The notes beneath the pieces were generated by a model. That model saw only the letters and a program-made list of their open reading frames with translations, was not told where the DNA came from and made no database searches. The position numbers were made by a program, and so were the translations under genes. Source: Rhodococcus sp. NBC_00297 (GTDB lineage Bacteria > Actinomycetota > Actinomycetes > Mycobacteriales > Mycobacteriaceae). From it: a DNA stretch of 64,000 nucleotides. Shown here one piece after another: positions 58,565 to 64,000 of this stretch. Every line of letters starts with the position of its first letter. Position 1 is the first letter of the stretch. Where the stretch lies: contig NZ_CP108041.1 of the NCBI RefSeq assembly GCF_036173065.1, positions 1,364,001-1,428,000 on the forward strand. The letters run 5' to 3'.

Positions 58565-59986
58565 ATGACTCGAGGACGAGAAGCGGCCACCGTGAGTGGC
58601 CCGACGCCGTACGACCCTGCTCGAACCGACCAGTACCAGGAATCGACGTCCGACGACGTCCGACCCGTGGCCGCCGACGAGGCGCTCACACTCGCGTCCG
58701 TGCTCGCGCAGCAGGCAGTGCTGTACGGCGTGCCCGCCGTCTACCAGTACGCGAATATGTGTGCACAGTGCGCTCCGGATGCCGACGGTGCACCGTGGTC
58801 CGTCAACACCTTGGTCCACGAGAGAAGCACGGCCGGTTCGGATTTCCGCCAGTTCCGGGTTCCGAACGTCGACACGGTCTACTCCAATGCCTGGCTGGAT
58901 CTGACCGACGGACCGGTGACCATCGAGCTACCCGACTTCGGTGGCAGGTACTACACCCTCGAATTCCTGGACGCCCACAGCAACGTGAGCAACGTCAGCG
59001 CGCGGACGCATCCGGACGGTCCACGCAGGATCATGGTGATCGCGCCGGGCCAGGACGGCCCCGACACCGCGCGGTCGTCCGACGTCGTGTCCTTTCCCGT
59101 GTCCACGCCGCTGATGTGGCTGCTCATGCGCATCCAGGTTCACGGCGCTCCCGACGACATCGACACGGTCAGGACACTGCAGGACTCGGTCGTCCTCACC
59201 GGTCCACCTCCCCGCTCCCGTTCGTGGCCCGTTCTGCTCCGGGAGGAGGTGGAGTCGTCCGCCGCCGCGTTCCTGACGGCCCTCGATGCCGTGGTGGCCG
59301 TCAACGGTGTTCCGGTGCAGGATGTGTCGCACGTTCACCAGTTCCGTCAGCTGAACGTCGGTCCCGGTACGCCGGAGGTCGGCGATCTCGACGAGGTGGT
59401 GTCACGAGGCGCCGATCTCGGCTTCACACGCGCCATGTCCCTGCTCGACACGTCCCGATCCCGCCTCGGGCGGCGCACGGCGTCCGGGTGGACGCGGGTA
59501 CTCGACAAGGGCGCACACGGACACAACTTCGTGGCACGCGCCGTCATGAACTTCGTGGGACTCGGAGCCAACGTCGTCGAGGAGAACTGCTCGTACAACA
59601 CGTACGTCGACTCGGACGGAACCGCACTGACGGGCCTCGGAGGCCGCACCTACGAGATCACTTTCTCCGAACCCCCACCCGCAGAAGCGTTCTGGAGCGT
59701 CACCTTGTACGAGGCCGATACCGGCTGGCTGTACGACGCACCCGGCGACGTGTTCTCCGTCGGATCGACCACCTCGCCGGACGGTGTGGTGTCCACTCCC
59801 TCTCGAATCGTGGTCGGGTACGCGAGACCCGATGACCTCGATAGTCGGGAATCCTGGCTTCCCGCCCCACCACGTCCGTTCTTCCTGGTACTACGCATGT
59901 ATCGACCTCACGAAGACGCGGTGACCGAACGTTGGTCACCGCCGCCTGTCGATCCGTCGAGGGTTCCGTCACCTACGGGCCCGTGA
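58565..59986 (+). CDS. DUF1254/DUF1214 protein (copy 2)
   Basis: 473 residues from ATG 58565, with GAAGGAG six bases upstream; a GTG at 58499 is in frame but lacks a ribosome site. LASVLAQQAVLYGVPAVYQYANM begins the DUF1254 part. The signature is RVPNVDTVYSNAWLDLTDGPVTIELPDFGGRYYTLEFLDAHSNVSNVSART. The DUF1214 part is GRTYEITFSEPPPAEAFWSVTLYEADTGWLYD and ESWLPAPPRPFFLVLRMYRPHEDAV. It shares the plan of copy 1, but has an additional ~45 residues near LTGPPPRSRSWPVLLREEVESSAAAFL. Function unknown. It shares site F with binding lipoprotein 3. Confidence 0.88.
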   Translation: MTRGREAATVSGPTPYDPARTDQYQESTSDDVRPVAADEALTLASVLAQQAVLYGVPAVYQYANMCAQCAPDADGAPWSVNTLVHERSTAGSDFRQFRVPNVDTVYSNAWLDLTDGPVTIELPDFGGRYYTLEFLDAHSNVSNVSARTHPDGPRRIMVIAPGQDGPDTARSSDVVSFPVSTPLMWLLMRIQVHGAPDDIDTVRTLQDSVVLTGPPPRSRSWPVLLREEVESSAAAFLTALDAVVAVNGVPVQDVSHVHQFRQLNVGPGTPEVGDLDEVVSRGADLGFTRAMSLLDTSRSRLGRRTASGWTRVLDKGAHGHNFVARAVMNFVGLGANVVEENCSYNTYVDSDGTALTGLGGRTYEITFSEPPPAEAFWSVTLYEADTGWLYDAPGDVFSVGSTTSPDGVVSTPSRIVVGYARPDDLDSRESWLPAPPRPFFLVLRMYRPHEDAVTERWSPPPVDPSRVPSPTGP

Positions 59987-60054
59987 GCCTCGAACCACGT
60001 CTCAGCACGACCCCACCGAGCGAACGCTCCTGGACCATGTGAAAGGGAACCACC

Positions 60055-61263
60055 ATGGCGATCGATCTGACCTACGACCCCGTCGTCCGCGAGTGGATCG
60101 AGCGCACCCGCACGTTCACCCGCGAGCACGTCCTGCCCATCGAGGACAAATTCCTCGGTGACGTCACCGCCGCCGGCGGCGACGACCTGCGCCGAGAGTT
60201 GCAGGCAGCGGCGAAGGACGCGGCGGTGTTCGCCCCCCACGCTCCCCGCGAGTACGGCGGCGGTGGACTGTCCATGAGCGACCGCGCCCCCGTGTTCGAG
60301 GAAGCGGGCTACTCCCTCTTCGGACCGATCGCGACGAACATCGGCGCCCCCGACGAGGGCAACGTCCACCTCCTCGCCCACGTCGCCTCCCCCGCCCAGA
60401 AGGAACAGTTCCTCGCCCCCCTCGCCCGCGGCGACGTGCGGTCCGCGTTCGCGATGACCGAACCCGCCCCCGGCGCCGGATCGGACCCCTCCGCCCTCAC
60501 CACCACCGCCACCCGCACCGACGGCGGCTGGCGCATCGACGGCCACAAATGGTTCATCACCGGCGCCGACGGCGCCGGATTCTTCATCGTCATGGCCCGC
60601 ACCTCCGGCACCCCCGGCGACCGCGGCGGCGCCACGATGTTCCTCGTCCCCGCCGACACCGCCGGCATCACCGTCGGCCGCCACATCAGCACCCTCGACC
60701 GCGCCATGATCGGCGGGCACTGCGAAGTCACCTTCGACCGCGTCGTCGTGCCCGAGGACAACGTCCTCGGCGCCGTCGACGAAGGATTCACCTACGCCCA
60801 GGTCCGCCTCGGACCCGCCCGCATGACCCACGTCATGCGCTGGCTCGGCGCCGCCCGACGCGGACACGACGTCGCCGTCGCCCACGTCGCCCACCGCGAA
60901 GGGTTCGGCAGCCGCCTCGGCGACCTCGGCATGGTGCAGAAGATGATCGCCGACAACGAGATCGACATCGCCGCCACCCGCGCCCTGCTCGTCACCGCCT
61001 GCCACGCACTCGACCTCGGCGACCCCGCGAGCAACGAGACCTCCATCGCCAAGACCTTCGCCGCCGAAGCCATCTTCCGCATCGTCGACCGCGGCGTGCA
61101 GATGTGCGGCGGACTCGGTGTCTCCGACGACCTGCCCCTCGCCCGACTCTCCCGCGAGGTCCGCCCCTTCCGCGTCTACGACGGCCCCTCCGAAGTGCAC
61201 CGGTGGGCCATCGCCAAACGCGCCGTCGGCGCCGCCCGCCGCGCCGCGAAGGCGCAGCCGTGA
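60055..61263 (+). CDS. Acyl-CoA dehydrogenase, ACAD10/11-like (second module)
   Basis: 402 residues. FAPHAPREYGGGGLSM, RSAFAMTEPAPGAGSDPSALTTTATRTDGGWRIDGHKWFITGADGAGF (FAD-binding), CEVTFDRVVVPEDNVLGAVDEGF and VQMCGGLGVSDDLPLARLSREVRPFRVYDGPSEVHRWAIAKR are clear. As in the dehydrogenase at 40464-41666, the DGPSEVH ending and an adjacent APH-like kinase mark the ACAD10/11/LvaC group. The following kinase gene overlaps it by GTGA. Codons here are markedly richer in C at the third position than in neighbouring genes. Confidence 0.9.
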   Translation: MAIDLTYDPVVREWIERTRTFTREHVLPIEDKFLGDVTAAGGDDLRRELQAAAKDAAVFAPHAPREYGGGGLSMSDRAPVFEEAGYSLFGPIATNIGAPDEGNVHLLAHVASPAQKEQFLAPLARGDVRSAFAMTEPAPGAGSDPSALTTTATRTDGGWRIDGHKWFITGADGAGFFIVMARTSGTPGDRGGATMFLVPADTAGITVGRHISTLDRAMIGGHCEVTFDRVVVPEDNVLGAVDEGFTYAQVRLGPARMTHVMRWLGAARRGHDVAVAHVAHREGFGSRLGDLGMVQKMIADNEIDIAATRALLVTACHALDLGDPASNETSIAKTFAAEAIFRIVDRGVQMCGGLGVSDDLPLARLSREVRPFRVYDGPSEVHRWAIAKRAVGAARRAAKAQP

Positions 61264-62279
61264 CCACCACCCTCCCCGGCATGAACGTCGCCGCACTCGA
61301 GACGTTCCTGCGCGACAACGGCATCGACATCACCGGAAAACTGTGCGTCGATCGCATCGCAGGAGGCCGGTCCAACCTCACCTACCGCGCCCACGACGAC
61401 ACCACATCCTGGATCGTGCGACGCCCCCCGGTCAGCGGACTGACCCCCTCCGCCCACGACATGGCCCGCGAGTGGACCGTCACCCGCGCCCTGGCCGGCA
61501 CCGACGTCCCCGTCGCCACCGCCGTCGCCTTCGACGCCGACGGCGCCACCCTCGGAGCGCCGATGACCGTCGTCGAGTTCGTCCCCGGACAGGTCGTGCG
61601 CACCCGCACCGACCTCGACGCCCTCACCGACGACGACATCGCCGCGAACACCAGCGAACTCGTCCGTGTCCTCGCCGCGCTGCACGCCGTCGACCACCAC
61701 GAGGTCGGACTCGCGGACTTCGGTCGGCCCGACGGATTCACCGCCCGACAGGTCGCCACCTGGGGACGGCAATGGCACCGCGTCAAGACCCGCGACCTGA
61801 ACGACATCGACCGACTGCACCAGGCCCTCACCGACGCCGTCCCCGCCCACTGCGCCGCCGCCATCGTGCACGGCGACTACCGCGTCGACAACACCATCCT
61901 CACCCACGGCGAGCCCGGAACCGTTGCCGCACTCGTCGACTGGGAGATGTCCACCCTCGGTGACCCCCTCACCGACATCGCCCTCATGTGCGCCTACCGG
62001 CAACCCATGTTCGACACCGTCCTCGGCGTCGACGCCGCCTGGACCTCCCCCCGCTACCCCGACGCCGACGACCTCGCCCAGCACTACGCCGCCGTATCCG
62101 GACGCGACCTCGCCCACTGGAACTTCTACCGCGCCCTCGCCGACTTCAAGATCGCCGTCATCGCCGAAGGCATCGCACACCGCGCCGCCACCTCCGACGA
62201 CACGGACGGCACCGCCGCAGCAGCCGCCCACGCCACAGCCGAATTCGCCGCAGCCGGGCTGCGCGCGTTCTCACGGTGA
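61260..62279 (+). CDS. APH-like phosphotransferase (second module)
   Basis: 339 residues from GTG 61260, overlapping the dehydrogenase stop; ATG 61281 is a possible alternative. IAGGRSNLTYRAHD (nucleotide loop), SWIVRRPPVSGLTPSAHDMAREWTVTRALAGTDVPVATAVAF, PMTVVEFVPGQVV, IVHGDYRVDNTIL (catalytic HGD-N) and LVDWEMSTLGDPLTDIALMCAY (metal DW-x(6)-GDP) follow the group found in ACAD10/11. The kinase and dehydrogenase are translationally coupled, which argues for sequential action on the same acyl-CoA. It shares the C-rich third positions of its partner. Confidence 0.9.
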   Translation: MTTTLPGMNVAALETFLRDNGIDITGKLCVDRIAGGRSNLTYRAHDDTTSWIVRRPPVSGLTPSAHDMAREWTVTRALAGTDVPVATAVAFDADGATLGAPMTVVEFVPGQVVRTRTDLDALTDDDIAANTSELVRVLAALHAVDHHEVGLADFGRPDGFTARQVATWGRQWHRVKTRDLNDIDRLHQALTDAVPAHCAAAIVHGDYRVDNTILTHGEPGTVAALVDWEMSTLGDPLTDIALMCAYRQPMFDTVLGVDAAWTSPRYPDADDLAQHYAAVSGRDLAHWNFYRALADFKIAVIAEGIAHRAATSDDTDGTAAAAAHATAEFAAAGLRAFSR

Positions 62280-62316
62280 CCCGCAGACACCACTTCTGAT
62301 CGAGAGGCCGACAGCA

Positions 62317-63639
62317 ATGAACGACATCGCGTGCGACGTACTGGTGATCGGCGGAGGGATGGCCGGTCTGACCGCCGGGGCCCGTGCCGCGTCCGCAGGT
62401 AGATCCGTCGTCGTGGTGGAGATCGGTGCGGATGTCGGCGGATCCGCGCGCTATGCCGGATACGTCTGGACGGCACCGGATCACACCGTCATGGATGCAC
62501 AGAACCCGCACGGTGACCCCGCCCTGAGACGACTACTGGTGGACCGGTTCCAGGACGGCGTGCAGTGGATACGTGACACCGGTGTGGAGGTGGGTGACGC
62601 TCAGCGAATCCTGTCCTTCGGGCGCGGACACAAATTCGACACCAACCAGTACGTCGATCTGTGTCGGCGCATCGTCCTCGAGTCCGGCGGAGCGGTCCTG
62701 CTGAACACGAGCACCGAGAGCCTGTCGTTCGAGAACGGCGTCGTCACCGGCGCGGTGATCCGGACCGGCACCGCGGAACCACAGGACGTGCGGGCGGCGC
62801 ACACCGTGCTCGCCACGGGCGGTTTCCAAGGGTCCGCAGCGCTGCTCGAGAAGCACGTTCATCCGAATGCAGGGCGCATGCAACTGCGCTCGAACCCCCA
62901 CAGCACGGGCGTGGGCCTGACACTCGCCGAGAGCGTCGGCGCTGCCGCCGGTGCGATGAACGCCGGCTTCTACGGGCACCTGATTCCCAGCGGGGTGACC
63001 CTGACGGACCCGTCCGATTTCGTCGACATGTCGCTGTACTACAGCGAACACGCGCTCCTGTTCGATCTCGACGGGACGCGCTTCGTCGACGAGACACTCG
63101 GTGATCACCTGACGACGATGGCTCTGCTCGACCGGCGCGAGGCACGCGGCCTCCTCGTGGCGGACGCTCGCGTGCACCGGGACTGGGTCCTGGCCTCGTA
63201 CGTCGAGGGCGCCGTGGCCGTCGACAAGTTCGCACTGGCGAGCAAGCGCGGGGGTCGGGTCGGACGCGCGGACACGCTGGAGGAGCTCGAATACCTACCG
63301 GAGGACTGGGGATACGACGGAGCCGCCATCGCGGCCGCGATCGCCGACTTCAACGAGTCCACCACGTCGGCGGAGGGACCGACACCGGGACGAGCGCTCG
63401 ATGCGAGCGCGCTGAGCGAACCCCCGTACTACGTCATCGAAGCTGTCCCGGCCGTCACCTTCCCGTTTCACGGCATCAGAGTCGACGGCGATGCCCGCGT
63501 TCTGACAGCGAACGGCGAGCCGATTCCGGGCCTGCTGGCAGCTGGTTCCGACACCGGCGGTCTGTGGAACCGGGCGTACGCAGGCGGTCTGGCGGCCGCT
63601 CTGGTGCTCGGACTCGTGGCCGCGGAGACTGCCGAGTGA
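62317..63639 (+). CDS. FAD-dependent oxidoreductase (fumarate-reductase/succinate-dehydrogenase flavoprotein family)
   Basis: 440 residues. VLVIGGGMAGLTAGARAASAGRSVVVVEIGADVGGSARYAG is the FAD-binding N-terminus. The capping domain and TVLATGGFQG, GVGLTLAESVGAAAGAMNAGFYGHLIPSGV follow. The end PFHGIRVDGDARVLTANGEPIPGLLAAGSDTGGLWNRAYAGGLAAALVLGLVA is typical of the soluble group that includes 3-ketosteroid dehydrogenases, urocanate reductases and tricarballylate dehydrogenase. There is no heme or FMN domain. It probably inserts or removes a double bond. It lies 37 bases after the kinase gene. Confidence 0.87.
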   Translation: MNDIACDVLVIGGGMAGLTAGARAASAGRSVVVVEIGADVGGSARYAGYVWTAPDHTVMDAQNPHGDPALRRLLVDRFQDGVQWIRDTGVEVGDAQRILSFGRGHKFDTNQYVDLCRRIVLESGGAVLLNTSTESLSFENGVVTGAVIRTGTAEPQDVRAAHTVLATGGFQGSAALLEKHVHPNAGRMQLRSNPHSTGVGLTLAESVGAAAGAMNAGFYGHLIPSGVTLTDPSDFVDMSLYYSEHALLFDLDGTRFVDETLGDHLTTMALLDRREARGLLVADARVHRDWVLASYVEGAVAVDKFALASKRGGRVGRADTLEELEYLPEDWGYDGAAIAAAIADFNESTTSAEGPTPGRALDASALSEPPYYVIEAVPAVTFPFHGIRVDGDARVLTANGEPIPGLLAAGSDTGGLWNRAYAGGLAAALVLGLVAAETAE

Positions 63640-63657
63640 CCCCTCTGGAAGGATGAT

Positions 63658-63685
63658 GCCGTGGTCACGCTGCGCGTGTCACGGC
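63658..63685. terminator. Convergent terminator hairpin
   Basis: GCCGTG (63658-63663) pairs with CACGGC (63680-63685), and inside CACGC (63666-63670) pairs with GCGTG (63674-63678) around a 3-base loop, with a small asymmetric bulge. It lies between the flavoprotein gene and the convergent GAF-ANTAR gene, overlapping the end of the latter. Confidence 0.6.
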
Positions 63686-64000
63686 CCCTCGCGGCCGTGG
63701 AGGGTGGCGATGATGCGCTGCGCCTCCTCCACCGACGAATGCTCCCGAGTGACCGCTCCGGCCCGCAACATCGCCGACGCGACATCGACCGCCACGGCAT
63801 GCCGCGCGACCAGGATGCCGATGGCCACGCTCGTGAGATCGGTTGCCTCGTCCCCGTCCACGGTCGCCAGCGCGGCGTCGCCTGCGACCACGGGCCCGAT
63901 GACCCGCACCAGGTGTCCGATCAAGACGTCAGTTCCTGCCGGCAACGGCCCGCTCCGCACCGAGCGCCGGTGCAGTTGCACGCACCCGAGGGGGGCGTCC
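63679..64000 (-). CDS. GAF-ANTAR protein, C-terminal part (cut by window edge)
   Basis: The frame is open to the right edge, so the gene starts outside the window. About 107 residues are visible. The end of a GAF domain (PLGCVQLHRRS) matches the corresponding PSGTLQLHRRT of the protein at 1676-2350. An ANTAR domain follows (TSVAIGILVARHAVAVDVASAMLRAGAVTREHSSVEEAQRIIATL). The two are clearly paralogues of the same GAF-ANTAR group. A putative antiterminator; targets unknown. Confidence 0.75.
   Translation of the reverse strand, partial: DAPLGCVQLHRRSVRSGPLPAGTDVLIGHLVRVIGPVVAGDAALATVDGDEATDLTSVAIGILVARHAVAVDVASAMLRAGAVTREHSSVEEAQRIIATLHGREGP

Noticed and set aside
59908-61296. Long minus-strand frame opposite the second acyl-CoA dehydrogenase, rich in Gly, Val and Asp
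   Set aside because: It is low-complexity shadow coding caused by C-ending codons. The plus-strand protein has all ACAD motifs.
1-64000. CRISPR arrays, tRNA or rRNA genes, insertion sequences, integrases, phage genes
   Set aside because: I saw no regularly spaced repeats, no transposase or integrase motifs and no tRNA-like cloverleaf or rRNA sequence.

Overview
The window is high-G+C actinobacterial chromosome, most likely from a Rhodococcus-like member of the Mycobacteriales. Supporting signs are GTG starts, very frequent ATGA/GTGA stop-start overlaps, GAF-ANTAR proteins, XRE/MmyB-type repressors, IdeR-type iron boxes and many acyl-CoA, SDR and LLM-flavin enzymes. I see no rRNA, tRNA, insertion sequence, phage gene or CRISPR array. 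Two genes are cut by the edges: a class A beta-lactamase on the left and a GAF-ANTAR protein on the right.

The left part (1-28.4 kb) is a mosaic of small accessory units. It holds an SGNH hydrolase, a GAF-ANTAR protein and an iron-siderophore binding lipoprotein behind an IdeR-like box. These are followed by ilvD and an XRE regulator, then an LLM flavin monooxygenase divergent from a TetR gene and an F420/NADP-type reductase. A D-tartrate unit follows at 9.1-15.3 kb: tartrate dehydrogenase, GntR regulator, D-tartrate dehydratase, DASS anion transporter and 2-hydroxyacid dehydrogenase, with a GntR-like palindrome in the divergent promoter. Next come a second IdeR-boxed binding lipoprotein, two small proteins, a VOC protein, an MFS symporter, a GGDEF-EAL protein, two consecutive divergent SDR/XRE pairs, a LysR gene, and a DHA2 exporter with its TetR repressor.

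The right part (28.5-63.6 kb) looks like one large CoA-dependent catabolic island. It contains an FbpABC-like ABC importer with three paralogous binding lipoproteins spread over 30 kb. It also contains a TetR regulator, an acyl-CoA synthetase, four acyl-CoA dehydrogenases, two aminoglycoside-phosphotransferase-like kinases each next to an acyl-CoA dehydrogenase, a crotonase, and a thiolase-fold/DUF35 pair resembling the Ltp2 retro-aldolase. Further members are five SDR/MDR dehydrogenases, metallo-beta-lactamase and alpha/beta hydrolases, EthD, two SnoaL-like proteins, an old-yellow-enzyme-type reductase, two DUF1254 proteins, two DUF202 proteins and a fumarate-reductase-like flavoprotein.

The strongest undescribed signal is a shared operator-like palindrome, TGAACTGA-NN-TCAGTTCA. 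It is perfect once (58472-58489), and there are five good variants and one weak variant. All lie in the promoters of this island, and at two clear promoters the site directly follows the -10 box. My model is that a TetR-type repressor, best candidate the gene at 35609-36232, responds to a pathway acyl-CoA and controls import and degradation together. The kinase plus acyl-CoA dehydrogenase pairs recall LvaA/LvaC and the mammalian ACAD10/11 proteins, which remove a 4-hydroxyl group through a phosphorylated acyl-CoA. I therefore infer that the substrate is, or passes through, a 4-hydroxyacyl-CoA (for example from a lactone), with a branched portion released by retro-aldol cleavage. The actual substrate cannot be read from the sequence.
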